NCBI RefSeq assembly: GCF_002240035.1
Contig: NZ_CP016397.1
Span: 912,001 to 976,000, forward strand
Source of the DNA: Legionella clemsonensis
GTDB taxonomy: Bacteria > Pseudomonadota > Gammaproteobacteria > Legionellales > Legionellaceae
Reading direction: 5' to 3'
DNA: 64,000 nt
This document shows positions 9,887 through 19,355 of the stretch, one piece after another. How positions within the stretch are numbered: position 1 is the stretch's first letter; each line of letters opens with the position of its first letter. The notes below the pieces were generated by a model. The model was given only the letters and a program-made list of their open reading frames with translations. It was not told the origin of the DNA and did no database searches. The position numbers and the translations under genes were made by a program.

Positions 9887-10195
9887 TTTCAACTTACCTA
9901 GTTGGGGTGGATACAGGGCATGAGTAATTAATCCTTAAAATAAGTATTATTATACTCATTTTGTTCTCTGTAATGTCCCTACAGTTTTTTGTAGGCTTCC
10001 CAGCTTTAATCGTTGCGCATAATTATCCTGTTAGGAGGGGTTGTCCTCGTACATTAAAATTTATGGTATACTTTGCATTGCACTTCATTGAGTATGATCA
10101 AACGATACTTGTTTTATATCCCCAAAGACTTATCTATCGCGAGTAGTGACAATACTGAATGATATTCAGTTAGCAATTAATTTATAGGAATCCAC
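9887..10195 (+). promoter_or_regulatory. rhlE upstream region with extended -10 promoter and hairpins
   Basis: This 309-base gap holds no convincing gene. A TGG-TATACT extended -10 at 10064-10072 would give an rhlE leader of about 115 bases. A perfect 7-bp stem (ACTGAAT/ATTCAGT, 10154-10170) sits just before the ribosome-binding site, and a short CTACA/TGTAG stem lies at 9979-9994. A long structured leader would suit a cold-responsive helicase gene, but that is inference. Confidence 0.45.
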
Positions 10196-11443
10196 ATGAA
10201 TTTTACATCACTGGGTTTAATAGAGCCCTTGGTTCGTGCCGTTAACGAATTAGGTTATCTTGAGCCCTCGCCCATTCAAATTCAAGCTATCCCTGCCATT
10301 TTAGGTGGTAAGGATGTGCTAGCCTCAGCTCAGACAGGAACGGGTAAAACCGCGGGTTTTGTATTGCCCATTCTACAAAATTTAAAAGATAAACCCCGTG
10401 CTGGAAATAATCGAGCTCGAGTTTTAATCCTTACTCCAACCCGTGAATTAGCTGCTCAAGTCCATGAAAGCATTGTTCAATATGGATGCCATTTGACGCT
10501 GCGTTCTGCTGTTGTTTTTGGTGGAGTAAAAATTAACCCACAAATGATGAAATTGCGCGGAGGTGTAGAGTTATTAGTAGCAACACCTGGACGACTGTTG
10601 GATTTACACCAACAGCGAGCTATTCAGCTTGATACAATAGATACCTTAGTTTTAGACGAAGCAGATCGGATGCTGGATATGGGCTTCATTCATGACATAA
10701 AGCGGATTATGAAGTTATTGCCTACAAATCGGCAAACTCTCCTATTTTCTGCAACTTTCTCTGAAGAAATTCGAGTCCTTGTTAAAAATATATTAAAGCA
10801 ACCCTTAGAAATTGACGTAAACCCACGTAACACGACTGCGGTTGCTGTAAAACAAACGGTTCATCCAGTGGATAAAGGTCGCAAGTCGGCTTTACTGAGC
10901 CATTTAATTCATACCAATAAATTGGGCCAAACACTGGTATTTTCTCGCACCAAACATGGAGCCAACAAATTAGTAAAACAATTAGCACAAGACAATATTC
11001 ATGCCGCAGCCATTCATGGTAATAAATCGCAGTCACAGCGCACCAAAGCCCTGGCTGAATTTAAATCGGGCAAGTTACATATTTTAGTTGCAACCGACAT
11101 TGCAGCCCGTGGTATTGATATTGATCAACTTCCCTGTGTTATCAATTTTGATCTTCCCCAGGTTGCAGAAGATTATGTGCACCGTATTGGCCGCACAGGT
11201 CGAGCGGGTGCTTCAGGGCAGGCAATTTCTTTAGTGAGTGCAGATGAGGTGGGTCAACTAAATGCCATTGAACGATTGATCAAGCGCAAATTGAATAGAG
11301 TCGACATTGAAGAGTTTGAACCTAATCATCATGTCCCTCATGGTCTATCACCTGCTCAAACTAAAAAAGCCCTTCCTCAAAGAAAGAAAGCATCTGTCAG
11401 TTCAAAAACCACTCAGAAGCAACGTTTTGGCAGACGTAACTAA
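10196..11443 (+). CDS. rhlE: ATP-dependent RNA helicase RhlE
   Basis: A DEAD-box RNA helicase that remodels RNA duplexes in ribosome assembly and RNA decay. The 415-residue protein shows the motifs in order: Q motif ([12 protein letters not shown]), I AQTGTGKT, Ia PTRELAAQV, Ib [27 protein letters not shown], then [26 protein letters not shown] and [10 protein letters not shown]. The basic Gln/Lys/Arg-rich C-terminal tail is typical of RhlE for RNA binding. It is probably monocistronic, ending at the hairpin near 11523. Confidence 0.93.
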   Translation: MNFTSLGLIEPLVRAVNELGYLEPSPIQIQAIPAILGGKDVLASAQTGTGKTAGFVLPILQNLKDKPRAGNNRARVLILTPTRELAAQVHESIVQYGCHLTLRSAVVFGGVKINPQMMKLRGGVELLVATPGRLLDLHQQRAIQLDTIDTLVLDEADRMLDMGFIHDIKRIMKLLPTNRQTLLFSATFSEEIRVLVKNILKQPLEIDVNPRNTTAVAVKQTVHPVDKGRKSALLSHLIHTNKLGQTLVFSRTKHGANKLVKQLAQDNIHAAAIHGNKSQSQRTKALAEFKSGKLHILVATDIAARGIDIDQLPCVINFDLPQVAEDYVHRIGRTGRAGASGQAISLVSADEVGQLNAIERLIKRKLNRVDIEEFEPNHHVPHGLSPAQTKKALPQRKKASVSSKTTQKQRFGRRN

Positions 11444-11522
11444 ATAATATAAGGGGGAGGCTCTTCTTCGATCGCAGAAATGCAGGAATGAAATAATATC
11501 TATATTCTCTATATAGAGAAAA

Positions 11523-11549
11523 CCCTTCATCGAAAATTTAGATGAAGGG
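11523..11549. terminator. bidirectional intrinsic terminator
   Basis: CCCTTCATC and GATGAAGGG form a perfect 9-bp stem with a 9-base AT-rich loop. On the minus strand the stem is followed by TTTT, so it terminates the lipoprotein gene ending at 11566. On the plus strand it lies 80 bases past rhlE and may also stop that transcript. Confidence 0.75.
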
Positions 11550-11565
11550 CAAAAAATATTATGTT

Positions 11566-11877
11566 TTATCGAACAAGCACGTATCGACCATTGTGAATGC
11601 GATAGGCATGACCGTCGTGATAAACTACGCCTCTTTTGCGATAGATAACCACATCTCGATCAGTCGCAACACGACCTACCCAGGTACCAACACCAGTGCC
11701 GACAGTTCTTACAACTCTTGTACCGGTTGCGCCTACATAGCCTACACCAGTGCCTACATAGTCCACGCCAGTACCAACTACAGCTGTTCCTGTGCGAGTT
11801 ATACCGCCAAGACCGCAACTGGTTAAGCCAAACGTGAAAGCGCTAAGAACAAGAGTTATTAAGATATGTTTTTTCAT
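11566..11877 (-). CDS. small Gly-rich lipoprotein
   Basis: A 103-residue predicted lipoprotein. The N-terminal signal peptide ends in the lipobox LTSC (Cys at residue 21), so the mature protein should be lipidated in the envelope. Mature residues 22-70 are a low-complexity series of Gly-Thr-Val-Gly units with regularly spaced Tyr/Trp. The C-terminal part (VVIYRKRGVVYHDGHAYRIHNGRYV) is basic and aromatic. GGAGGG sits 8 bases before the ATG. No function is recognised; small envelope lipoproteins of this look are common in Legionella. Confidence 0.8.
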   Translation of the reverse strand: MKKHILITLVLSAFTFGLTSCGLGGITRTGTAVVGTGVDYVGTGVGYVGATGTRVVRTVGTGVGTWVGRVATDRDVVIYRKRGVVYHDGHAYRIHNGRYVLVR

Positions 11878-12112
11878 TATTATTCCCTCCGAAAATGTTT
11901 TACTTCCTTTTTTTCAATACTACAGTAGAGAAATATAGTACAAAAAAAACATTTTGTTGCTTATTTGTAAAATTAATGTCATAAATTTAAAGGGAAGTAA
12001 GTTTGTTGAAACGTATTCAGGAGATTCTCACAGCGGCTATGCCGCTTCAGGAAAATGTAGAGAATTTTAAACTTGTACTACACTAATAAAGAAGTTACTG
12101 ACAGGGAATATC

Positions 12113-12310
12113 ATGAGCGATTTGTTAAATCTATTAGCCATTATTATTGTCTTTGGAGTAGCCATGTGGCTAGTCAATGTATTAATACCAATGCCCTATG
12201 CCATTAAAACGCTACTTAATCTGGTAGTTTTAATTATTTTAATCATTTATGTACTGCAGTTTTTTGGCATAATTCATACTGTATTGCCGCCAATCAGGCT
12301 TTTCCGCTAA
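12113..12310 (+). CDS. small two-helix membrane protein (Thivi_2564-like)
   Basis: A 65-residue inner-membrane protein of two hydrophobic helices (about residues 4-28 and 33-55) separated by a short loop containing the conserved IPMP. The pattern resembles the Thivi_2564 family of small membrane proteins, whose role is unknown. GGGAATATC precedes the ATG. It is convergent with the SDR gene downstream and monocistronic. A family match is probable rather than certain because the protein is short. Confidence 0.72.
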   Translation: MSDLLNLLAIIIVFGVAMWLVNVLIPMPYAIKTLLNLVVLIILIIYVLQFFGIIHTVLPPIRLFR

Positions 12311-12323
12311 AGACGGTGAGTAA

Positions 12324-13043
12324 TTAGAACTTCATCCTTTTATAAATAAAAAATGGCAAGTGTTTAATGATAGCCATGATGAAACGCCAAAAAAAAGGAT
12401 GATAAATTTGGCGCTTTCCAGTGGTTACGGCGCGCCAGCAGGCTTTAGCACACGCTTTCGGGGAAGAGGCATAAAAAATTCCCGGATTCCCGTATGTTTG
12501 AATTGTATCAATAAAGCCTAGTCTGGCAACCGTTACCTGCAAATTTTTGGTGGATTGCTGCAACCCTTCGAGATAGACTTCAATAGCTGCTTTCGTACCT
12601 CCATAGAGACTGTTCTTGCTTCTGCCTCTACAGGCGGCCACCGAACTTAAAAAGAGCAAATAATAATGAGACTGTGCACGTTGTAAGTACACATGAATTA
12701 ATTGAAGCGTACTTAACACATTCGTATGAACCATGTCTTCAATCGCTGTTAAATTAAGTTCATGATTTTGTAACATCGCACTGTGAGCAATGAATAAATC
12801 AAATTCGCAAGGTGATTTGCGCTGTAGCAATTCCAATAACGTGCTTATATCTTTGGAAAAATCAGTAAATAATAAGTCACATTGCACCTTATACCGTATG
12901 CGGAGATTGGCAGCGATGATTTCCAGTTGCTCTAAATTACGACCAACCAGGAGTAAATTTTTCTTTTTGCGCGCAGCCAACTGAGCGAACTCTTCAGCAA
13001 TAATAGAGGTGGCGCCTAAAATAATCCAGGTTCTCACCCTCAT
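12324..13043 (-). CDS. short-chain dehydrogenase, DprE2-like
   Basis: A 239-residue NAD(P)-dependent short-chain dehydrogenase. The N-terminal Rossmann loop is GATSIIAEEFA and the catalytic YxxxK is YGGTK, preceded by the Ser of FLSSVAA. It overlaps the upstream FAD oxidoreductase gene by 4 bases (ATGA). In mycobacteria DprE1 and DprE2 together epimerise a polyprenyl-phospho-ribose to the arabinose form, and the coupling here suggests the same type of two-step oxidation/reduction on a lipid-linked sugar. The real substrate is unknown. A hydrophobic C-terminus may contact the membrane. Confidence 0.8.
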   Translation of the reverse strand: MRVRTWIILGATSIIAEEFAQLAARKKKNLLLVGRNLEQLEIIAANLRIRYKVQCDLLFTDFSKDISTLLELLQRKSPCEFDLFIAHSAMLQNHELNLTAIEDMVHTNVLSTLQLIHVYLQRAQSHYYLLFLSSVAACRGRSKNSLYGGTKAAIEVYLEGLQQSTKNLQVTVARLGFIDTIQTYGNPGIFYASSPKACAKACWRAVTTGKRQIYHPFFWRFIMAIIKHLPFFIYKRMKF

Positions 13044-14326
13044 GAAGTTATACCCAAACGTTTGCTCAAGTCAGAGCACATAGCGCTTTTGTAATGCGCT
13101 AGAATGTCAATAAATTCTTCGTGATGAGGGTATTGCCGGCGGAATTGCTCTGGGGTCAGTAATAAATCTTTGGCTAAATAGCTTTTGCCATTCATTTCAG
13201 TAATGTATTCATTCATTAAACGTATTGCAGTCTGTGCCTGAGAGTTATTGATAAAGTCAACAGCGAGGGTAAATCCTGGTTGGGTAAATGATAATAATCC
13301 ACAGCCTTGTTGAGTAAAATATTTAAGTACTGCCAGCGTTGGTGTTGCTTGAGTTGTAGTGATGAGAGTTAACAGGCGCTCGATGACATCCTCTGCCTTT
13401 TCTGTGTCAAAAACAGCCTGAAATTGCAGTAACCCTTTTTTACCATATAAACGATTCCAATTTCGAATGGTATCGAGGGGATTGTTAAAGTAATAAAGCG
13501 GTATAATTCGCTTTTTAGTTTGATAAGATTTGAAATAGTAGCGGTTGAATAACTTCATATTCCAGCGATTAACCAAACGCAATGGTATTTTGGGGATCGT
13601 GAAATGATAACGTGATTTTGCTTTCGTTTCTTCAGTATGATTCGCAAGTGATAATAAGGCGTAATGCTTTTGATTAAGTAAATCAAGCCAGGCGACCTGA
13701 TAGTCATATTGAAGTCCATGAGATTGCATACGCTTCAGTAAAGAGGCCAACTCAGTATGTTTTTCTGTTTCGGTAATAACAAATGGATGGGCTTTACGCA
13801 TTTTTATTGCAACGCGTTTAATAATCCCTGTTAAACCCAGCCCCCCGATGGTTGCGTAGAAAAGGTCGCTATGCTTTTGTGGGCTACAAATGAAAGTTTG
13901 AGCTCCCAGTTGCAATTCTAACCATGCCAGATGCTGTCCAAAACTGCCGGCATAATGATTATTCTTGCCGTGTATATCATTAGCAACACCACCGGCAAGT
14001 GTTGCTCTTAGTGTGCCAGGAATAACTGGCGGTACGTAGCGAGGGCTTACGGAAAACAAGTCCGAGAATTTTACACCTCCCTGAGCAATTAAAATCCCTG
14101 ATGAGTCATCAAAAGAAATAAGATGATTTAGACGAGTCGTATCAACAATAACCCCTTCATGATTAACACAACAATCCCCATAGCTTGAACCCTGACCACG
14201 GGCTAACAAACCAGAGGAATGAGTAAAAACCTGAGCCACTTGTGCTTCAGTATCGGGTCGCAAACAGAGAGCGTTTGTTTTGACCGAATTGCTGAAATTT
14301 GATAGTTTTTTAGTTCGACCAAGCAT
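13040..14326 (-). CDS. FAD-linked oxidase, DprE1-like
   Basis: A 428-residue oxidoreductase of the VAO/FAD_binding_4 fold. The FAD-binding core includes LARGQGSSYGDCC and IPGTLRATLAGGVANDIHGK, very similar in pattern to decaprenylphosphoryl-ribose oxidase DprE1 and related aldonolactone oxidases. There is no signal peptide. It probably acts at the inner membrane face with the overlapping DprE2-like gene as a C2' epimerase pair. The product sugar and the pathway it feeds are not apparent from the surroundings. A small Cys-rich ORF overlaps its start. Confidence 0.83.
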   Translation of the reverse strand: MLGRTKKLSNFSNSVKTNALCLRPDTEAQVAQVFTHSSGLLARGQGSSYGDCCVNHEGVIVDTTRLNHLISFDDSSGILIAQGGVKFSDLFSVSPRYVPPVIPGTLRATLAGGVANDIHGKNNHYAGSFGQHLAWLELQLGAQTFICSPQKHSDLFYATIGGLGLTGIIKRVAIKMRKAHPFVITETEKHTELASLLKRMQSHGLQYDYQVAWLDLLNQKHYALLSLANHTEETKAKSRYHFTIPKIPLRLVNRWNMKLFNRYYFKSYQTKKRIIPLYYFNNPLDTIRNWNRLYGKKGLLQFQAVFDTEKAEDVIERLLTLITTTQATPTLAVLKYFTQQGCGLLSFTQPGFTLAVDFINNSQAQTAIRLMNEYITEMNGKSYLAKDLLLTPEQFRRQYPHHEEFIDILAHYKSAMCSDLSKRLGITS

Positions 14327-14582
14327 CTATGAATTCCTTCTTTAATTCTAAGTGTGGCACGTTTTTCTGTAAACGAAAATAGTAGTCAACAAGGGCCTCC
14401 GGACAACAGTGTTTACACAAGCGAAAGAGGCAATCTTCATTAGTTTTTAATCGTTCAAGAACTATGCAAATAGTACAAGCCTGCTCTAGATAGTCGCCCA
14501 CTAAATAATAAACTATTGACTTAAAGCACAGGTTGTTTAACAGTAAGCAGTATCTAGTTGAAAAATTTAATGTTTTTGGCAT
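14310..14582 (-). CDS. small Cys-rich hypothetical protein
   Basis: A 90-residue ORF upstream of the DprE1-like gene and overlapping its start by 17 bases, in the same direction. It contains seven cysteines, including CTIC, CLFRLCKHCC, a layout that could bind metal. There is no signal peptide or membrane segment, and the ribosome-binding site is poor. The overlap suggests a first operon gene, but coding status rests only on the open frame and position. No family is recognised. Confidence 0.45.
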   Translation of the reverse strand: MPKTLNFSTRYCLLLNNLCFKSIVYYLVGDYLEQACTICIVLERLKTNEDCLFRLCKHCCPEALVDYYFRLQKNVPHLELKKEFIDAWSN

Positions 14583-14655
14583 GTCATTTGCTTATGCCAT
14601 CTTTAAATAATAAGTATAAGCTAAAGTAGTAACCTAAAGCGCTTACAGGATCGTT

Positions 14656-15657
14656 ATGGCGGAAAAAGAAGTTTTATCTCAGGAAGAAATAGATGCATTA
14701 TTAAATACAGTAGAGACTGATTCCCCACCGCATGACAAGGATGCTTCAATTCCCGTTGAACGAACATCGACGCCTCCCGGGGAAGAGCATATCGAAGTGC
14801 TTAATTTTTCCAGCCAGGAAAGAGTAGTACGAGGAGAGCTTCCTGTACTTGATAAAATTCATGATCGGGCGGCCCGTTTTTTCGCAAATGATATCTATCA
14901 GCTGATGGCTAAGGACTTGCAGATTAAACAAGAGGCCTTGGGAATAATTAAGCACCGCGAATTTATGAGTAGCCTCCCTAATCCCACCCTAATGACTATC
15001 CGTCGTTTTAAACCGCTAAGAGGGAAGGCATTAATCTTATTCGATAGTATTTTTGTTTATGATTTGGTGGATTACTATTTTGGGGGAAGTTCCCAATTTC
15101 TGGCACAAAAAACACGTACTGATTTTACTGCTACTGAACTTCGCGTTATGGAAATTATCATTGAAAAGTTGGTGCGTAATATTGAGCAGGCATGGGCACC
15201 CATCATTAAACTGGAAGCGTTAAAAGTAGGGGATGAAACAAACCCCCAACTTGTACATATCGGTGAACCGAACGAATTACTTTTGGTAAGTCGGTTTAAT
15301 CTGGATTTTGGCAAAGAATCAGGTTCTTTTTCCTTCGTTATTCCCTACTCTATGGTTGAACCGATTAAACAGCAGCTGGAATTAGGTGCTGCACGACCTG
15401 ATGATGAAATTGATCCTAATTGGGTTATGTCTTTGAAAGAAGAATTAATGGATGTGGAACTTACCGTAAGTTCAGTGATGGCACAAACCAGCAGCACGCT
15501 AGGAAAAGTGATGGAGTGGCAAGTGGGTGATTTTATTCCCATGGAAAGAAATGAAGAGGTTACTCTGGATATTGAGGGTACGCCAGGATTTACTGCTACG
15601 ATGGGTAGTGCCAATGATAAAAGAGCGGTAAAGATTATTAAGAAAATAAGTTACTAG
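14656..15657 (+). CDS. fliM: flagellar motor switch protein FliM
   Basis: FliM forms the C-ring of the flagellar motor switch, linking FliG to FliN. The 333-residue protein starts with LSQEEIDALL, the conserved N-terminal peptide that binds phospho-CheY in chemotactic species, followed by the CheC-like middle domain (about 45-235, with GKALILFDS) and a C-terminal SpoA domain. The N-terminal peptide is retained although no che gene is in this cluster. It is the first gene of the long fliM-motD operon; fliN follows after 9 bases. Confidence 0.97.
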   Translation: MAEKEVLSQEEIDALLNTVETDSPPHDKDASIPVERTSTPPGEEHIEVLNFSSQERVVRGELPVLDKIHDRAARFFANDIYQLMAKDLQIKQEALGIIKHREFMSSLPNPTLMTIRRFKPLRGKALILFDSIFVYDLVDYYFGGSSQFLAQKTRTDFTATELRVMEIIIEKLVRNIEQAWAPIIKLEALKVGDETNPQLVHIGEPNELLLVSRFNLDFGKESGSFSFVIPYSMVEPIKQQLELGAARPDDEIDPNWVMSLKEELMDVELTVSSVMAQTSSTLGKVMEWQVGDFIPMERNEEVTLDIEGTPGFTATMGSANDKRAVKIIKKISY

Positions 15658-15666
15658 GGGAGTTGA

Positions 15667-16032
15667 ATGACTAATCAAGCAGAACCAGCACCAGCACCAA
15701 CTAATGAAACAATACCACCTGCCAATACCCCACAGGATGCTGCTGATGTGGAGAAATCACAGGATGCTGATGTAGAGAAAATGGAATTAATTTTGGATAT
15801 TCCGGTGGCAATAACGGTTGAGATTGGGCGCACGAAAATGACAATTCGCAATCTTTTACAGTTGAATCAAGGGGGAATTATTGCACTGGATCGTCTGGCT
15901 AGTGAACCCCTCGATGTGTTGGTGAATGGAACATTAGTGGCTCACGGAGAAGTGGTCGTAGTTAATGACAAATTTGGTATAAGATTAACGGATATCGTCA
16001 GTAAAACAGAAAGGATTAAGCGCTTACGATGA
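15667..16032 (+). CDS. fliN: flagellar motor switch protein FliN
   Basis: FliN builds the base of the C-ring and docks the export apparatus. The 121-residue protein has a Pro/Ala/Asp-rich N-terminal extension (about residues 1-45) and the SpoA domain (LILDIPVAITVEIGRTKM ... VNDKFGIRLTDIVS). GGGG AG precedes the ATG. It overlaps fliO by 4 bases, indicating coupled translation inside the flagellar operon. Confidence 0.96.
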   Translation: MTNQAEPAPAPTNETIPPANTPQDAADVEKSQDADVEKMELILDIPVAITVEIGRTKMTIRNLLQLNQGGIIALDRLASEPLDVLVNGTLVAHGEVVVVNDKFGIRLTDIVSKTERIKRLR

Positions 16033-16421
16033 GGAAATGGTTTTGGATTTTCTTTCCGACTACAGCATGGACAGGCAGTATCAGCAATGCGTCTTCTATT
16101 AGTAACAGCGAACTCTTACGGGTAATGTCAGGTTTATTACTTGTGGTGGGTGTCATTGTTTTTTTATCATGGCTGTTGCGTCGTCTCAACAATGCTGGGT
16201 TAGGCAATACAAAGGAATTCAAAGTTATTGCGAGTATGAGTTTAGGGACTAGAGAAAAAATAATGCTAATTAATACGGGAAATCGTTTTTTACTAATAGG
16301 GGTCACTTCAGGAAGTATCAATACCCTCTATGATTTTGGTGAGGAATTACCTGCGGGCTTTTTATCAGAGACTAAACCATCATTTAGTGAATTTCTTAAA
16401 ACAGCTCTCGGAAAGTCGTAA
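16029..16421 (+). CDS. fliO: flagellar biosynthesis protein FliO
   Basis: FliO is a small membrane chaperone that helps assemble the FliP ring of the export gate. The 130-residue product has one membrane helix at about residues 31-50 (LLLVVGVIVFLSWLLRRL), followed by a cytoplasmic domain with the family pattern VIASMSLGTREKIMLINTGNRFLLIGV. The family is poorly conserved, but the position between fliN and fliP is diagnostic. The start overlaps fliN by 4 bases. Confidence 0.92.
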   Translation: MRKWFWIFFPTTAWTGSISNASSISNSELLRVMSGLLLVVGVIVFLSWLLRRLNNAGLGNTKEFKVIASMSLGTREKIMLINTGNRFLLIGVTSGSINTLYDFGEELPAGFLSETKPSFSEFLKTALGKS

Positions 16422-16424
16422 AGC

Positions 16425-17165
16425 ATGAAAAAACTAATAATTCCCGTATTACTTTTAATCAGCATTCCCTGGTTTGCCAGTGCAGCAACGACTTCTTTGC
16501 CTGCAGTGACAGTTTCAGGTGCTCCAAATGGAAGTCAAACTTACAGTATCAATTTGCAAATCCTCCTTTTTATGACATTGTTAAGTGTCTTGCCCGGTTT
16601 ACTGATGGCAGTGACGGCATTTACCCGCATCATTATTGTCTTATCGATTCTGCGACAAGCCATTGGCATGGCGCAAACCCCTACTAATCAGATTTTAATC
16701 GGTATTGCCCTTTTCTTAACATTTTTTGTAATGTCACCTGTATTTAATCAAATTAACCAACAGGCACTACAACCCTATCTGGCTGACCAAATTGAATTCC
16801 CGCAAGCCCTGCAAAATGCTCAGGGTCCCTTGCGTACTTTTATGTTAAATCAAACACGAAAAAATGATCTCTTACTCTTTGAAAAATTTAATAATGCTAC
16901 TTATAGCAATCTTAATGAGATACCTATAAATGTGCTTATACCTGCTTTTGTTACTAGCGAATTAAAAACCGCGTTTCAAATTGGTTTTATCTTATTTTTA
17001 CCTTTCTTAATTATTGATTTGGTGGTTGCCAGTGTACTTATGGCAATGGGTATGATGATGTTATCGCCGTTGATTATTTCCTTGCCATTTAAAATCATGT
17101 TATTCGTGATGGTCGATGGATGGACTTTGGTATTAGGTTCATTGGCGTCAAGTTTTGCTACTTAG
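16425..17165 (+). CDS. fliP: flagellar biosynthetic protein FliP
   Basis: FliP is the main subunit of the FliPQR export gate in the type III flagellar secretion apparatus. The 246-residue protein begins with a cleavable-type signal peptide (residues 1-20, ending ASA). It has the conserved [24 protein letters not shown] segment and the C-terminal membrane helices with MGMMMLSP. It starts 3 bases after fliO, and fliQ follows after 8 bases. Confidence 0.97.
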   Translation: MKKLIIPVLLLISIPWFASAATTSLPAVTVSGAPNGSQTYSINLQILLFMTLLSVLPGLLMAVTAFTRIIIVLSILRQAIGMAQTPTNQILIGIALFLTFFVMSPVFNQINQQALQPYLADQIEFPQALQNAQGPLRTFMLNQTRKNDLLLFEKFNNATYSNLNEIPINVLIPAFVTSELKTAFQIGFILFLPFLIIDLVVASVLMAMGMMMLSPLIISLPFKIMLFVMVDGWTLVLGSLASSFAT

Positions 17166-17173
17166 GAGGAGCA

Positions 17174-17443
17174 ATGACACCAGAAACAGTATTATCGGTA
17201 TTTAGCGAAGGCGTCTATGTAATGATTCTTATGCTGACTGTGCTCATTATTCCGGGTTTAATTGTCGGTTTGCTGGTAGCTATGTTTCAAGCGGCAACTC
17301 AAATTAATGAAATGAGTTTAAGTTTTATTCCTAAATTATTGATTACTTTTATGGTGATGGTGATTGCAGGTCCGTGGTTATTGAAAACCATTGTTAATTA
17401 CACCGACTCATTAATCAGCAACATTCCTTATCTAATAGGTTAA
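17174..17443 (+). CDS. fliQ: flagellar biosynthetic protein FliQ
   Basis: FliQ is a small export-gate subunit. The ATG at 17174 gives an 89-residue protein with two membrane helices (about 16-40 and 50-75) and the conserved PGLIVGLLVAMFQAATQINE segment. GGAGGA lies just before this ATG, so it is preferred over in-frame codons further upstream that overlap fliP. It sits between fliP and fliR. Confidence 0.97.
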   Translation: MTPETVLSVFSEGVYVMILMLTVLIIPGLIVGLLVAMFQAATQINEMSLSFIPKLLITFMVMVIAGPWLLKTIVNYTDSLISNIPYLIG

Positions 17444-17446
17444 TCG

Positions 17447-18217
17447 ATGAATGTTAATTATCCTGAAATGATTACCTTGTTTAGTAAAGTGGTGTGGCCG
17501 TTGCCTCGCATAAGCAGTTTATTTTTAACTATGCCTTTAATTTCCTCAGTCATGGTTCCCGCTCGCATTCGCATTATTTTTTCCATGGTACTGGCTTTTT
17601 TATGTGCACCTGCTATTGCAGATAGTCTGTCTCTGCTCCATTTTGATGGACGTTATATTGGGTTTATCGGCAATGAAATATTGCTTGGTATCTTGATTGG
17701 TTTTATTTTGCAATTGGTTTTTCAAGTGTTTATCTTGGGTGGACAAATTATTGCCATGCAGGCAGGGCTTGGATTTGCTGTCATGGTTGACCCTGCCAGC
17801 AAAGCGAGTGTTCCTTTATTAAGTCAGTTTTATTTGATGATGATAAGTTTGATTTTTTTAAGTTTAAATGGTCATCTGGCGGTATTGAATATTTTGCTGA
17901 GTAGTTTTAGGGAAATGCCTGTAGGACAAGTTGATATCAGCTTGTCAGCATTGGGTAGCATATTAAGTTTTTCCGGGTGGATGTTTAAAGAGGCAGTGTT
18001 AGTCGCTTTACCAGCTATTCTGGCCTTACTTGTCGTAAATCTCGCTTTTGGTATCATGACGCGCGTAGCGCCACAGCTTAATATTTTTTCGATGGGTTTT
18101 CCCTTAACCTTGTTAATGGGGATGGTGATTATTCACATTAGTTTACCAGGTGTTTCTTCGCAAATAGCCGATAGCATTGAGCAGGGAATGCATCTTATTA
18201 AAGGACTTCTACACTAA
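17447..18217 (+). CDS. fliR: flagellar biosynthetic protein FliR
   Basis: FliR completes the FliPQR export gate. The 256-residue hydrophobic protein shows about six membrane segments and the conserved GQIIAMQAGLGFAVMVDPASKASVP region and C-terminal MGFPLTLLMGMVII. The last base of its stop codon is the first base of the flhB start (TAATG), so translation of the two is coupled. Confidence 0.97.
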   Translation: MNVNYPEMITLFSKVVWPLPRISSLFLTMPLISSVMVPARIRIIFSMVLAFLCAPAIADSLSLLHFDGRYIGFIGNEILLGILIGFILQLVFQVFILGGQIIAMQAGLGFAVMVDPASKASVPLLSQFYLMMISLIFLSLNGHLAVLNILLSSFREMPVGQVDISLSALGSILSFSGWMFKEAVLVALPAILALLVVNLAFGIMTRVAPQLNIFSMGFPLTLLMGMVIIHISLPGVSSQIADSIEQGMHLIKGLLH

Positions 18218-19355
18218 TGGCCGACGAAGAACAATCACAGGAAAAAACCGAACAGCCCTCGCCCAAACGACTTAAGGAAGCCAGAGAAAAAGGGCAGGTA
18301 GCGCGCTCAAAAGATTTTAATGCTACATTAATCTTGCTTTTTTCCGGAAGTGGCATTTTCCTCTTTGGCAGCTATATCGCCGAGCAGCTCATGCAAATGA
18401 TGCGTCAAGCTTTTGACTTTAACAGTCAGATATTAAAAACACCCTTTGTATTGTTAAAACAGCTTTACCTGATAATCCAGGGGGATTGTGGTCAATTATA
18501 CCTTTGCTGCTATTGATTTTAGTCCTGTCTGCCTGTGCTCCTTTACTGATGGGAGGGTGGGTTTTCAGCATGGATGTCTTGCAGCCAAAATGGTCACGCT
18601 TAAGCCCGCTTAAAGGTTTCAAGCGCATGTTTTCATTAAAAGGCATGGTCGAAATGGCCAAGGCATTGATAAAATTTTTATTGGTTGTCGTTGTAGCCAT
18701 TGTTGTCTTATGGTGGAAAATTTCTTTTTTGTTAAATCTTGCTGATTTTTCATTAAGTAACGCTATTACCAGTGGATTGGGAACTGTGGCGCAATGCTTT
18801 TTATTAATTAGCGCCAGTCTCATTTTAATTGCTGCGGTGGATGTACCATTCCAATGGCATGAGCACAATAAGCAGTTAAAAATGACCAAACAAGAATTAA
18901 AAGACGAATACAAAGAAACGGAAGGTAAACCTGAAGTTAAAAGTCATATTCGCAAAGTGCAACAGGAAATGGCGCGAAAACGGATGATGAGTGAGATACC
19001 AAAAGCTGACGTGGTTCTGACAAACCCGACTCATTATGCGGTGGCATTGAATTATAAGCAACAAGGTAATAAAGCACCTGTTGTTGTCGCTAAAGGAAAG
19101 GATTTAATTGCCTTGCAAATCATCCGGGTTGCTCAGGCAAACTATATACCCTCACTAACAGTTCCTACTCTGGCAAGAGCAATTTATTTTTCAACTGAAC
19201 TCAATGCCGAGATTCCAAGAGGACTCTATGTCGCTGTTGCCCAGGTACTGGCTTACATCTTCCAACTCAAAGACAAGCAACATTACGATAAAAATCCTGA
19301 GTTTTTAAAGCATTTACCGATTCCCGATGAATTAAAACGAGAGGCAGCATTATGA
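18217..19355 (+). CDS. flhB: FlhB, split by a -1 frameshift
   Basis: FlhB is the autocleaving substrate-specificity switch of flagellar export. Frame one (18217-18516) encodes MADEEQSQEKTEQPSPKRL and the first membrane helix. The rest, including the autocleavage motif NPTH in VVLTNPTHYAVAL, is in another frame from about 18486 to 19355. Restoring one base gives 379 residues, the normal length. The simplest site is the G5 run at 18480-18484, where six Gs would read QGGLWSIIP. Nearby A-runs (18435-18439, 18456-18459) are alternatives. Everything else is intact, so this is a recent lesion, slippage site or sequence error. Confidence 0.93.

Noticed and set aside
9961-10146. 61-codon ORF before rhlE
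   Set aside because: No ribosome-binding site, odd composition, and it covers the likely rhlE promoter.
11542-11826. Ser/Thr/Cys/Tyr-rich plus-strand ORF
   Set aside because: It is the antisense of the lipoprotein gene, whose signal peptide, lipobox and ribosome-binding site are clear.
14341-14365. TGGCAC sequence as a sigma-54 promoter for fliM
   Set aside because: The required GC about ten bases after the GG is missing, and it lies within the small Cys-rich ORF region.
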